DNA of 64,000 nucleotides, from the NCBI GenBank assembly GCA_046297095.1, contig JBKCNS010000063.1:62001-126000 (forward strand), written 5' to 3'. This document shows positions 45,361 to 54,522 of this stretch, in pieces. The position numbers and the translations under genes are program-made. Origin of the DNA: JBBATK01 sp046297095. GTDB lineage: Bacteria; Bacteroidota; Ignavibacteria; Kapaibacteriales; NICIL-2. Positions within the stretch are counted from its first letter, which is position 1. Each line of letters opens with the position of its first letter. The notes beneath the pieces are model-generated. The model worked only from the letters and a program-made list of their open reading frames with translations, was not told where the DNA came from and ran no database searches.

Positions 45361-48300
45361 ATGACACTCACAGAACTGGCCATCAAGCGCCCGTCTATTA
45401 TCGTGGTATTGTTTTCCATTCTTGGAATACTTGGCATCTACGGTTATACGAAGCTGAACTACAACCTTCTTCCCAAGTTCAGTCCACCCTTTGTGACTAT
45501 TACTACCGTGTATCCGGGCGGTGCACCGCAGGAGATTGAGTCGACCGTATCAAAGGTTATTGAAGATGCTGTATCCGGACTGGACAAAGTGAATGCGATT
45601 ATTTCCAGTTCCAACGAAGGATACTCGCAGGTCCAGATTGAGTTTAGCAACACTGCCAAAACAGAGAATGCCGTACAAGACGTGATTCGCGCAATAAGTC
45701 AGGTGCGCGGTCAGCTTCCCGCCGGTGTAAAGGAACCCGTTGTAACAAAATTCTCTCCGGACGAGATTCCCATCATCCGTATGGGAGCTACGTCGTCCAT
45801 GCCGGCGCGTGAGTTCTATCAATTTGTGGATGATTATATCAAACCCGAAATCACCAAACTGCCGGGCGTGGGCAATGTGTTCGTGAGCGGTGGTCGCAAG
45901 CGCGAAATTCGGGTGGAGCTGGACGCACAAAAGATTCAAGCATACGGCCTTTCGCTGAACACAATTCAGCAAGCCATCGTAGCATCGAACCTGGACTTCC
46001 CCACCGGTAATGTAAAGGAGTCCACCAGCCAATATGTGGTGCGTGTTGCAGGTAAATTCACCGATGTGGCTCAACTTGAGGAACTCGTGGTAGGCCGCTC
46101 GCGTATGGGCGGCACCATTCGTCTTGCCGATATCGGTGTTGTAAAAGACTCCACTGCCGACATCGCTACCTTCAGCCGCTACAACAACATCGACAACATC
46201 AACATGAGCATCCAGAAACAAACGGATGCCAATGCAGTGGATGTGAGCAAACTCGTTCACAAAAAAGTGAAAGAGTTGATGGAGAAATACAAAGACATCA
46301 ATCTCAACCTGGATATCGCCGTCGATTCATCCACCTTTACACTTGAAGCAGCAAACGCCGTTCAGGTGGATCTGGTTTTGGCGATCTTTATCGTAGCACT
46401 CGTGATGCTGCTGTTCCTGCACAGTCTGCGAAACTCCCTTATCGTGATGGTGGCCATACCGGCCTCGTTGGTGTCTACACTGGTGGGTATTTGGGCATTC
46501 GGATTCTCGCTGAACCTTATGACCTTGCTGGGATTGTCGTTGGTCATCGGAATTCTGGTGGACGACTCCATTGTGGTATTGGAGAATATCTATCACCACA
46601 TGGAGCGCGGCGAAGACCGCATGGTAGCTTCGGTGCGAGGCCGCAACGAGATCGGCTTTGCGGCACTGTCTATCACACTGGTAGACGTAGCAGTGTTCCT
46701 GCCGCTATCGCTGGTGAGTGGAATTGTAGGAAACATCATGCGCGAGTTTGCGCTTGTGGTGGTAATATCTACAATGTTCTCGCTGCTGGTGTCCTTCACC
46801 ATTACGCCCATCCTGGCTTCGCGTTATGCTCGTCTGGAGACACTCACTCGCGGTACGCTCATGGGACGCATTGGCCTTGCCTTCAATGCGTGGTTTGCTC
46901 GAGTGGAGAAATCATATGCTGTACTCATTGGTAAGGCTCTGCGAAACGGATGGACAATGGCACTGGTAGTTGTGTTATCGTTTGGTTCGTGTGGTATTGT
47001 TCCGGTGTTGTTTCAGAATAAGCTCATCAGCCAGGAGTTCATTACCCAATCTGATCGTGGTGAATTCGCGGTTACCGTAGAGTTCCCGCCCAGCATGAAC
47101 GTCGATTCCACCAATGCCCGTGCGGTTGTGATTGAGAAACATCTCACATCCATGCCTGAGTGCGATCGCGTCATTGCCAGCGTAGGCACATTCTCGAATG
47201 CCTTTCTCGGAGCGCAATCGGCGAATAATGTTTGTGAGTTCAACGTTACCCTTAAGCCCGCCTCTATGCGCACTCGCTCCACGGAAGAAGTAGGCAATGC
47301 AATCAAGAAGTATGTAATGGATTTCCCCGGAGCCAAAGTTCGTGTGAATCCCATTGGAATTTTCGGTAGCGCCAACGAGAGCCCGGTACAGGTGATTGTT
47401 TCCGGAGCGGACCGCGAACTGGTATCGAAGGCCGCCTATCAGGTGCTGGATTCATTGAAGGCAATGCAAGGCACTACCGATGTGCGCCTTTCCAGCGAAG
47501 AAGGAAAACTGGAGTCGCGCATTGATGTAGATCGTCAGAAACTTGCCGCGTTGGGACTCAGCATTGGTGAAGTTGGATCTGCCATGAACATCGCTCTTCA
47601 GGGTAACGACGATGCGAAGTACCGCGTGGGTACTACCGAGTATCCCATTCGCGTTCGTCTTCGTAACGAAGATCGTGTGAATGTTGAGAACATTGGTCGC
47701 CTTACCGTGATGAACCGCATGGGGCAACAAGTGGAGCTTCAGCAATTCTCGAAGATGTCGATGGGTACGGGTTCAACGAAGCTCGAGCGCAGAGATCGTA
47801 TTGCCTGCGTGCGTGTGTTTGCCCAGCCTGTGGGCAAGGGTGCCGGCGATATTGCCAACGAGCTCGATAAACGTTTACAGGGTAGCCTGCCGAACGGTAT
47901 CACCTATACCTATCTAGGCGACGTGAAAAATCAACGCGATGGTTTCGGCGATTTAGGTGTGGCTATGCTTGGCGGCTTGATCTTCGTGTACCTGATCATG
48001 GTGGCACTCTATGATTCATATTCCTATCCCTTCGTGAATCTCTTTTCCGTATTTGTAGCGCCACTGGGTGCCTTCCTTGCTCTTGCGTTGGCAATGCGCA
48101 GTATGTCCATTTTCACAATGCTTGGATTCATCATGCTCATCGGCTTGGTAATGAAGAATTCCATTCTGCTGGTGGATCGCGCGAATCACAACCGCCGAGA
48201 GCGGGGAATGAGTTTGAAGGAAGCGTTGATGGAAGCAGGAGAAGTTCGTTTACGCCCTATCGTTATGACCACCGTTGCGATGATCTTCGGTATGTTCCCC

Positions 48301-48501
48301 ATTGCGTTTAGTCACAGTGCGGGAAGCGAATGGAAGTCGGGCCTTGCCTTTGCTCTTATTGGCGGACTTACCAGCTCGATGTTCTTTACACTAGTGCTTG
48401 TGCCGGTAGTGTACTACTTGTTCAGTCGCGGCTCGAAGAAAATCACCCACAAGGTAGAACTAGAGCAAGCGCCCTTGTTTGCACCTGCCGAGCAGGGATA
48501 A
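45361..48501 (+). CDS. RND multidrug efflux transporter (AcrB/HAE1-like)
   Basis: A proton-driven inner-membrane pump of 1046 residues. It has the twelve-helix RND layout: first helix IIVVLFSILGILGIYGY, two large periplasmic domains, and the transmembrane proton-relay residues (Asp-Asp in VIGILVDDSIVVLENIYHHMERG of helix 4, and Lys in IGLVMKNSILLVDRANHNRRERG of helix 10). YPGGAPQEIESTVSKVIE near the start is the HAE1-type signature. The substrate is unknown. It is the last gene of the operon and is convergent with queE. Confidence 0.94.
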   Translation: MTLTELAIKRPSIIVVLFSILGILGIYGYTKLNYNLLPKFSPPFVTITTVYPGGAPQEIESTVSKVIEDAVSGLDKVNAIISSSNEGYSQVQIEFSNTAKTENAVQDVIRAISQVRGQLPAGVKEPVVTKFSPDEIPIIRMGATSSMPAREFYQFVDDYIKPEITKLPGVGNVFVSGGRKREIRVELDAQKIQAYGLSLNTIQQAIVASNLDFPTGNVKESTSQYVVRVAGKFTDVAQLEELVVGRSRMGGTIRLADIGVVKDSTADIATFSRYNNIDNINMSIQKQTDANAVDVSKLVHKKVKELMEKYKDINLNLDIAVDSSTFTLEAANAVQVDLVLAIFIVALVMLLFLHSLRNSLIVMVAIPASLVSTLVGIWAFGFSLNLMTLLGLSLVIGILVDDSIVVLENIYHHMERGEDRMVASVRGRNEIGFAALSITLVDVAVFLPLSLVSGIVGNIMREFALVVVISTMFSLLVSFTITPILASRYARLETLTRGTLMGRIGLAFNAWFARVEKSYAVLIGKALRNGWTMALVVVLSFGSCGIVPVLFQNKLISQEFITQSDRGEFAVTVEFPPSMNVDSTNARAVVIEKHLTSMPECDRVIASVGTFSNAFLGAQSANNVCEFNVTLKPASMRTRSTEEVGNAIKKYVMDFPGAKVRVNPIGIFGSANESPVQVIVSGADRELVSKAAYQVLDSLKAMQGTTDVRLSSEEGKLESRIDVDRQKLAALGLSIGEVGSAMNIALQGNDDAKYRVGTTEYPIRVRLRNEDRVNVENIGRLTVMNRMGQQVELQQFSKMSMGTGSTKLERRDRIACVRVFAQPVGKGAGDIANELDKRLQGSLPNGITYTYLGDVKNQRDGFGDLGVAMLGGLIFVYLIMVALYDSYSYPFVNLFSVFVAPLGAFLALALAMRSMSIFTMLGFIMLIGLVMKNSILLVDRANHNRRERGMSLKEALMEAGEVRLRPIVMTTVAMIFGMFPIAFSHSAGSEWKSGLAFALIGGLTSSMFFTLVLVPVVYYLFSRGSKKITHKVELEQAPLFAPAEQG

Positions 48502-48587
48502 CGAACATATATGTTCCGGTGAAGGTAATAGCTTTCATGCTGCGGCCAACCTACCGGCGTAGTGCAGCTGTGCTGCGGCAGAATGGG

Positions 48588-49301
48588 TTACACGCCCCGA
48601 GTTTCGGGATCCCAAATAAACTTGTGTAACTGCAGTTGCAGTCGGGCGGGCGTACCGTCTTGCAGCATCCACTCGCTCAGCTCTCGAGCATCTTGCCGGC
48701 CAAACACCGGCGAGAACAACACGGCCGATGAATTCTCTGCCAATGCGTAGGTGGATATACGTTGCTTGGCATACTCGTAATCTTCGCGCGATGAAATCAC
48801 GAACTTCCACTCGTCCAAAGGACGCAGCGAAAGAAAGTTTCCTTCGTATTGCAGCGAATCCATTTTCGATCCCGGGCACTTCACATCGATAATGCGAACC
48901 ACACGCTCATCCACATATTGAGCATCCACATGGCCGCCGGTTTCAATGGCCACGGTGTACCGTAAATCGCAAAGGTGCGACATCAGCGCATAGATTCCCT
49001 CTTGCTCCAACGGCTCGCCACCGCTGAACTCAACAAAGTTGCAAGGATAGGATTGAACTTTGTCCACGATTTGACGAAGTGTCAACCACTCTCCGCCGTC
49101 ACGATGATCCAACGCATATTTAGTATCGCACCACGTGCAGCGCAAGGTGCAGCCTTGCAGACGCACAAATATGCAGGGCACTCCTGCTCGCGTGCCTTCA
49201 CCTTGCACCGAGAAAAATATCTCGTTGATATAGAGCTTATCGTTCTCGTTGTACGCAAGGGAACGAACGTGGGATGTAGGCTGGGTAATCATAGCTTTCA
49301 T
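48588..49301 (-). CDS. queE: 7-carboxy-7-deazaguanine synthase (radical SAM)
   Basis: Third step of the queuosine/7-deazaguanine pathway. It carries the radical SAM cluster motif CTLRCTWCD (CxxxCxxC) after FSVQGEGTRAGVPCIFVRLQG, the QueE signature, and a GGEPLEQEG motif. 238 residues with the ATG at 49301; ATG three codons later is equally possible, and a longer frame to 49337 overlaps the sod terminator. Its start sits immediately after the T-run of that terminator, which is unusual. Confidence 0.93.
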   Translation of the reverse strand: MKAMITQPTSHVRSLAYNENDKLYINEIFFSVQGEGTRAGVPCIFVRLQGCTLRCTWCDTKYALDHRDGGEWLTLRQIVDKVQSYPCNFVEFSGGEPLEQEGIYALMSHLCDLRYTVAIETGGHVDAQYVDERVVRIIDVKCPGSKMDSLQYEGNFLSLRPLDEWKFVISSREDYEYAKQRISTYALAENSSAVLFSPVFGRQDARELSEWMLQDGTPARLQLQLHKFIWDPETRGV

Positions 49302-49343
49302 AAAAAAAGGCTGCACGATTGCCGAGTGCACAATCATACAGCC
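49302..49343 (-). terminator. Terminator of the suf-sod operon, abutting queE
   Basis: A 13-bp stem with two G-U pairs (GGCTGTATGATTG with CAATCGTGCAGCC, plus-strand arms 49309-49321 and 49331-49343) is followed on the minus strand by seven T residues ending at 49302, immediately before the queE ATG. It lies 17 nt after the sod stop. Readthrough or partial termination would be needed to express queE from the suf promoter. Confidence 0.85.
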
Positions 49344-49359
49344 CGCATTTCACCATCGC

Positions 49360-49983
49360 TTAGCGTGCAAACTTCAAGTACCGTTCGTTGATGCGGCCCC
49401 AGTGCAGGTTCGCAAGGAAGGCATCGATGTACTTCGCGCGAGCGGGACCATCCTTGTGATAGTACGCGTGCTCGAACACATCGCAAGCAATCAACGGAAT
49501 ACCACCCCACATAGCGCCGTAGTGATGCTCATCAACGAGCAAGTTCAACAAGCGTCCGCTATAGAGTTGATCCAGGGCCAGCACTCCCCAACCGCTCAGC
49601 TTTGCCGCTGTAGCGCTTGCTTTGAAGTCGGCTTTCCATGCGTCGATTGAACCAAACTCGCGCTCGATCGCTGCTACTACTTCCGGCCCTTTGCTTGTGT
49701 CGCCGTCGCCGCCAAGCACATACCAAAACACATCATGAAGTACCACACCTGCATGGTTCCATGTAAGGCGGCGCTTCAGCTCGCCGATATCAGACCAATT
49801 ACCGTTGGCAGCGCTTTTATCTGCTGTGGGCAATTCAGCTTCAATCTTATTGAGAAAGGTTACATACCCTTTATGATGGGTATTGTAGTGCCAGTCTGTT
49901 GTTTCGGGCGACATCACCGGAGCCAGCAACTGCTTTGCTTCTTCGTCGCTGTAGGGGCGCGCGTTAAATGACCATTCTGCCAT
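49360..49983 (-). CDS. Superoxide dismutase, Fe/Mn family
   Basis: Converts superoxide to peroxide and oxygen. The 207 residues keep the four metal ligands: His32 in DWHYNTHHKGYV, His in LHDVFWYVLGG, and Asp and His in CDVFEHAYY. The start (MAEWSFNARPY) is chosen over a longer frame that would overlap the IscA gene. Departures from common bacterial enzymes: the conserved EPH before the first helix is APV here, and HKDGPARAKYIDAF follows the second ligand motif where DYQNxxxxYI is usual. It is the last gene of the suf operon. I cannot tell Fe from Mn by eye. Confidence 0.92.
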   Translation of the reverse strand: MAEWSFNARPYSDEEAKQLLAPVMSPETTDWHYNTHHKGYVTFLNKIEAELPTADKSAANGNWSDIGELKRRLTWNHAGVVLHDVFWYVLGGDGDTSKGPEVVAAIEREFGSIDAWKADFKASATAAKLSGWGVLALDQLYSGRLLNLLVDEHHYGAMWGGIPLIACDVFEHAYYHKDGPARAKYIDAFLANLHWGRINERYLKFAR

Positions 49984-50020
49984 GATAATCTCCTTAAAGA
50001 AATAGTTCGTTGAATATTCG

Positions 50021-50437
50021 TTACACACCAAAAGAAGAGCCGCAGCCACATGTCTTGGTAGCATTGGGATTGTTGAACGTGAATCCCTTGCCGGACAAAC
50101 CGTCGCTGTAGTCGAGGGTAATACCCATCAGATAAAAGATGCTCTTTTGATCGATAAACACGTGCACGCCATCGGCATTAAGTACCATGTCGCGCTCTTT
50201 GGGCGCTGCATCGAAGCCAAGTGTGTACGACATTCCGCTGCAGCCGCCACCCTTCACGCCAACGCGCAAGCCGTATTCGGCGGGGATATTGTTCTGCTCC
50301 TTAATCTTCTTTACCTCGGCAATGGCTTTGTTCGAGATGTTGATGTTGTCCGACTCTTCGGCACCGATAATGCCCGTAGGAACACTGGTTACTCCCAGAT
50401 CTTCCGGAGCCATGGTAGGATTGAGATCGATGTTCAT
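50021..50437 (-). CDS. IscA/SufA/ErpA-type iron-sulfur carrier protein
   Basis: Carries iron-sulfur clusters from scaffold to target proteins. The 138 residues have the A-type pattern with the three cluster Cys: GGGCSGMSYTLGF and the C-terminal CGCGSSFGV. The first 30 residues form an extension before the conserved ISNKAIAEVKKIKEQ. It lies 105 nt after the Rrf2 gene and 37 nt before sod in the suf operon. Confidence 0.93.
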   Translation of the reverse strand: MNIDLNPTMAPEDLGVTSVPTGIIGAEESDNINISNKAIAEVKKIKEQNNIPAEYGLRVGVKGGGCSGMSYTLGFDAAPKERDMVLNADGVHVFIDQKSIFYLMGITLDYSDGLSGKGFTFNNPNATKTCGCGSSFGV

Positions 50438-50542
50438 AGATACCTCGTATATCAGTTAGTGATTGTTAGTAATGATTTCACTCTTGCTTTGGTAAAGGAC
50501 GTTTCAACGTTGTGTTTGATGTCAAGTCTGAGACGACAATTC

Positions 50543-50989
50543 TTACTCTTGAATTTCCATCGTTACATCCACGAATGTGTTTTGTTGCGTGTGAAGGTCC
50601 GCAATAGCCATCGAGGCCATCGCTTGATCAATCACTGCCTGCAATTTCATCAACGGATGCTTGATTGTACAAGCGCTTTCTATAGTACACGATTGCTCGG
50701 GATGCGAGCCACATTCCACCAGGCGCTGCTGCGATCCCTGCACGGCATCAAGAACGTCGCGTATAGATACTTGGTCGGCCGGCCGAGCCATGGTAAAACC
50801 GCCATGCACTCCTTGCGAGGATTTTACAATGCCGGCCTTTGCCAGCGAGCTCATCACTTTGGCCAGAAGCTCGAAGGAAATTCCAAAATGCTCCGCCATC
50901 TCTTTCACCGTGAACACATCTGCTCTGTCTGCACTCATGTGGTGCAGAGCAAGCAGGGCGTACTCAACTTTTTTGGATAAACGCAGCAT
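50543..50989 (-). CDS. Rrf2-family transcriptional regulator (IscR/SufR-like)
   Basis: A DNA-binding regulator likely to sense iron-sulfur cluster status and control this operon. The 148 residues have the winged-helix N-terminal domain (MLRLSKKVEYALLALHHMS, FTVKEMAEHFGISFELLAKVMSSLAKAGIVKSSQGVHGGF) and a cysteine cluster CGSHPEQSCTIESACTIKH, spaced C-x7-C-x5-C-x3-H, comparable with the C-x5-C-x5-C-x2-H site of IscR. It starts 19 nt after the DUF59 gene. Regulation of suf by it is inference from position. Confidence 0.92.
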   Translation of the reverse strand: MLRLSKKVEYALLALHHMSADRADVFTVKEMAEHFGISFELLAKVMSSLAKAGIVKSSQGVHGGFTMARPADQVSIRDVLDAVQGSQQRLVECGSHPEQSCTIESACTIKHPLMKLQAVIDQAMASMAIADLHTQQNTFVDVTMEIQE

Positions 50990-51008
50990 GATGAGCGATC
51001 TAAGTTTC

Positions 51009-51392
51009 TTACAATAATCCTAACTCCAACTTCACGTACTCCGGCATCATGTGCTGATCCCAGGGTGGGTCGAAGGTGAGCTCCACCGCAGAATCGGTAA
51101 CACCTTCAGCCTTGCGCGCAGCCTCTGCCACTTGCTGCGGCAGGATACCGGCAGCGGGGCAGCCCGGCGCGGTAAGAGTCATGGTGATATGCGCCTTTGC
51201 GTTGCTGTCAAAACGAATATCGTAGATGAGGCCTAGGTCGTACACACTCATGGGCAATTCGGGATCGAATACAGTTTTGAGCTGTTCTACTACCCGCGCT
51301 TTAAGCGTGTCATGATCCGGCATAGGTGCAGATGTGTGCACGCCTTCGGGAGCCTGTTCTTCTTGCACGTTTTCATCGCTACTGTTGCTCAT
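51009..51392 (-). CDS. sufT: SUF-associated DUF59/MIP18-family protein
   Basis: A 127-residue MIP18/DUF59-type protein, a family linked to iron-sulfur maturation. It has the core LKTVFDPELPMSVYDLGLIYDI and the Cys in TLTAPGCPAAGILPQQV, ending FDPPWDQHMMP. The first 28 residues are acidic and probably disordered. Its start lies 3 nt after the sufU stop. Confidence 0.85.
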   Translation of the reverse strand: MSNSSDENVQEEQAPEGVHTSAPMPDHDTLKARVVEQLKTVFDPELPMSVYDLGLIYDIRFDSNAKAHITMTLTAPGCPAAGILPQQVAEAARKAEGVTDSAVELTFDPPWDQHMMPEYVKLELGLL

Positions 51393-51395
51393 ACC

Positions 51396-51851
51396 TTACT
51401 CCGTAGTTGCCTGATGTTCACCATGCAATGCGCTCTTCACCGTGTGCATGGCAAGCGTAGCGCACTTCACACGCGCAGGAAATTCACGAACACCTGCAAT
51501 CACACTCATTTTTCCCAGCAGAGGCGGCAGCTCCACATCGCCGGAGGATGTTACTGCGTCCTGGGCAATGTCGATAATGCGCTCGGCTTCTTCTTGTGTT
51601 TTGCCTTTGATCTCGCTTGTAAGAAGCGAGGCCGTTGCCTTGCTGATTGCACAACCATCACCTTGAAAGCGCACGTCGCTGATAACGCCGTTGTGCATGG
51701 TCATGGTTATGGTAAGATGATCGCCGCACAAGGGATTGAAGCCCTCTGCATGATGCGTGCAGGGCTCCACCACTCCGAAGTTTCTGGGGTGTTTGTTGTG
51801 GTCGAGAATTACTTCTTGATACAACTCGCGCAACTCATCTGATGTAAACAT
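51396..51851 (-). CDS. sufU: SUF scaffold / sulfur acceptor SufU
   Basis: An IscU/NifU-like protein that takes sulfur from SufS. The 151 residues keep the conserved Cys in NPLCGDHLTI, GDGCAISKATASLL and VKCATLAMHTV, with the family's longer middle section. It is separated from sufS by 89 nt that contain a perfect 16-nt tandem duplication. Confidence 0.93.
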   Translation of the reverse strand: MFTSDELRELYQEVILDHNKHPRNFGVVEPCTHHAEGFNPLCGDHLTITMTMHNGVISDVRFQGDGCAISKATASLLTSEIKGKTQEEAERIIDIAQDAVTSSGDVELPPLLGKMSVIAGVREFPARVKCATLAMHTVKSALHGEHQATTE

Positions 51852-51861
51852 GATTTCCTTT

Positions 51862-51893
51862 CAGCGATTCCGTCATTCAGCGATTCCGTCATT
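51862..51893. repeat. 2 x 16-nt perfect tandem repeat upstream of sufU
   Basis: CAGCGATTCCGTCATT occurs twice without gap in the sufS-sufU intergenic region, 11 nt before the sufU start on the minus strand (there AATGACGGAATCGCTG twice). A recent slippage duplication or a paired binding site are both possible. Confidence 0.9.
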
Positions 51894-51940
51894 CAACTCG
51901 TACACTGTTCCACCGGCTCACATTCTATTCTTCAACTATC

Positions 51941-53185
51941 CTACGACCCAAAGAATGCAACTGCCGATGCAACCGCAGCAGCGCATTGTCCTACTTCCTC
52001 GAAGGTTGTAGTAAACGCGCACGACATTCGTGTAGTGGCCGGCACTCCGAAACGTTTCATGAGTGGTTGTACGCAGTGATGGCCGGCGCGCACGGCTATG
52101 CCTTCTCTATCCAGATAGGTTCCCATATCGTGCGGGTGAACATTACCCGCCACGAACGATACCACCGCACTCTTACGCGAGGCCGTACCGATAATGCGAA
52201 CACCCTCGATGTTCGAGAACAGCTCCGTTGCGCGGCGTAGCAGCGCCTGCTCGTGGCGTTCAATAGCTTCGTAGCCAATGCCGCGTACATACTCCAGAGC
52301 CACACCAAGTGCAATAGCATCGGCTATAGACGGCGTGCCCACCTCGAACTTCTGCGGCGCTTGCGCGTAGGTGGTTTTCTCGAAGGACACACTGCGGATC
52401 ATGTCGCCACCACCCATAAACGGGGGCATGGCATTGAGTAGTTCTTCTTTTCCGTACAGTACTCCGATGCCCGTAGGCGCAAACACTTTGTGGCCGGACA
52501 AAGCCAGAAAATCGCAGTCCCAGGCGCGCACATCCACGTGCATATGGGGCATGGCTTGCGCGGCATCCACCAGCACACGCGCTCCGGCTTCATGCGCCAT
52601 GCGAATAATCTCCTGCACCGGATTGATCGTGCCCAAAGCATTGCTCACAGCAACCACGGCTACCAGTTTGGTTCGCTCATTCAGTAGCGATGCATAGGCA
52701 TCCATGTCCAGCTCGCCTGCATCGGTAACGGGAATCACTTTCAACGTAGCACCGCTGCGCTCGCACAGCATTTGCCACGGAACAATATTTGAGTGATGCT
52801 CCATACCACTTACGATAATCTCATCGCCGCTGCCAATGGCATATGCACCAAAGGAATGAGCCACAAGATTTACGGACTCAGTGGTGCCGCGGGTAAAGAC
52901 AATCTCGCGGTCGGAAGCGGCATTCAAATGCTGCTGAACCCGCACCCGCGCTTGTTCGTAGGCAGCGGTGGCTTCCTGACTCAGCTTGTGAACGCCACGG
53001 TGCACATTGCTATTTGTATTCGCATAATACTCGCTGATAGCATCAATCACACATTGTGGTTTATGCGTAGTGGCGGCATTGTCCAAATACACCAAGGGCT
53101 TTCCGTACACGGTGCGAGAGAGCACGGGAAAATCCTTGCGTGCCAGTACCAGAGCGGGATCCATGATGTAATCAGATGAAGTCAT
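51941..53185 (-). CDS. sufS: Cysteine desulfurase SufS
   Basis: A PLP enzyme that releases sulfur from cysteine for cluster building. The 414 residues show the PLP-binding Lys in FLALSGHKVFAPTGIGVLYG and the catalytic Cys in VRAGHHCVQPLMKRFG, plus YLDNAATTHKP at the start. The length is normal. It lies 8 nt after sufD. Confidence 0.96.
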   Translation of the reverse strand: MTSSDYIMDPALVLARKDFPVLSRTVYGKPLVYLDNAATTHKPQCVIDAISEYYANTNSNVHRGVHKLSQEATAAYEQARVRVQQHLNAASDREIVFTRGTTESVNLVAHSFGAYAIGSGDEIIVSGMEHHSNIVPWQMLCERSGATLKVIPVTDAGELDMDAYASLLNERTKLVAVVAVSNALGTINPVQEIIRMAHEAGARVLVDAAQAMPHMHVDVRAWDCDFLALSGHKVFAPTGIGVLYGKEELLNAMPPFMGGGDMIRSVSFEKTTYAQAPQKFEVGTPSIADAIALGVALEYVRGIGYEAIERHEQALLRRATELFSNIEGVRIIGTASRKSAVVSFVAGNVHPHDMGTYLDREGIAVRAGHHCVQPLMKRFGVPATTRMSCAFTTTFEEVGQCAAAVASAVAFFGS

Positions 53186-53193
53186 AGTTGTAT

Positions 53194-54522
53194 TTACGCC
53201 GTTCTCAGTATCTGCTCGATGCGCTCGTTGATAGCCGCGCGCAAATGCTCATGAGCAATATGATTGGTAACATCTTCCACAAAAGCAGCAAGCAGCATGG
53301 CCCGCGCTTCTTCTTTGCCGATGCCTCTGGCCTGAGCATAGAACATGGCTTCTTCGTCAATCGTTCCCACCGTACATCCGTGTGAACATTTAACATCATC
53401 AGCAAAAATTTCCAGCTGTGGCTTCGTATTCACCGATGCAGAATCCGAGAGTACGATGTTGCGATTGGATTGATACGCCAATGTTTTCTGCGCGTCCTGA
53501 CGCACAAAAATTTTGCCGTTGAATACACCGTGAGCGGAGCCATTCACGATGCCCTTGAACAACTCGTTGCTCAAGCAATGGGCAACGCGATGGTCCATCA
53601 CTGTGTGATTATCCACCAGCGTGTGGCCGGTAATGCAATACACACCAAGCATGTTGGCTTCCGAACCGGACTCCCGCATCAACGCGGAAACATCATTGCG
53701 CACAATCGCTCCGCCCAGAGATACCGTAATGCATCTAGACACACTCTGCGCTTCCTGGCTGATCTGCATGGTGTTCACCATGCTTGCCTTTGATGAATCA
53801 TCTTGAATGATCGTGAGTGAGCAGTGTGCGTTCTTTCGCAGAAACACCTCGGTTACAACATTGCTAAGCGATTCGTGATTGCCCTGCGTTGTGGTACGAA
53901 GTATACATGTGACTTGAGCATTCTCGCCAACTTCTATTAAATGACGCGGCTGAACCAGCGTTGCCGACGACTGTGCATCCACGATAGAGTGAATCACAAT
54001 GGGCTGTTCAACTATGGTATTGGCAGGGATGCGCACCAAAGCGCCATCGGTGATACACGCGGTATTGGCTGCCACAAACGCATTGATGTCGGGCGATACC
54101 AAGCTGCCGATGTGGCTGTCCACAAACTCACGATGATGCTGCGCGCCTTCGTGAAGTCCGTGAACATAAGGAGCCGCCGCACCAAGATGCGATAGTCCCG
54201 GAACGTAACGTCCGTTCAGCATCACCATCTGCACGGGATACTCATCTGCAGGGAAGATGTGGTTTGCTATTGCTGATCCGCTCGCTGTAGTAGCGGTAGT
54301 GTGTGCGCCAACGGCCGATGCATCACGAAACTCCACGCGCGACAGCGGAAGAATATTCGTGTGCTTCCATTCTTCGTGTTTGGATGTAGGAAACTCGGCG
54401 CTCTTCAACGCTTCCGCGCCACGTACACGCACGGCCAGCAATGCCGGCGAGCCAAGTCCGTTCAGCGTTGCCGCGGAATCGGATGCCACCTGAAGCAAGT
54501 GATTTTTCAGATCGTTCATCAT
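53194..54522 (-). CDS. sufD: FeS cluster assembly protein SufD
   Basis: Part of the SufBCD scaffold. About 442 residues, with SKHEEWKHTNI, a beta-helix core, and the conserved C-terminal FADDVKCSHGCTVGTIDEEAMFYAQARGIGKEEARAMLL. Start chosen at ATG 54522, which overlaps the sufC stop (ATGA); the frame is open a further nine codons. Confidence 0.95.
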   Translation of the reverse strand: MMNDLKNHLLQVASDSAATLNGLGSPALLAVRVRGAEALKSAEFPTSKHEEWKHTNILPLSRVEFRDASAVGAHTTATTASGSAIANHIFPADEYPVQMVMLNGRYVPGLSHLGAAAPYVHGLHEGAQHHREFVDSHIGSLVSPDINAFVAANTACITDGALVRIPANTIVEQPIVIHSIVDAQSSATLVQPRHLIEVGENAQVTCILRTTTQGNHESLSNVVTEVFLRKNAHCSLTIIQDDSSKASMVNTMQISQEAQSVSRCITVSLGGAIVRNDVSALMRESGSEANMLGVYCITGHTLVDNHTVMDHRVAHCLSNELFKGIVNGSAHGVFNGKIFVRQDAQKTLAYQSNRNIVLSDSASVNTKPQLEIFADDVKCSHGCTVGTIDEEAMFYAQARGIGKEEARAMLLAAFVEDVTNHIAHEHLRAAINERIEQILRTA

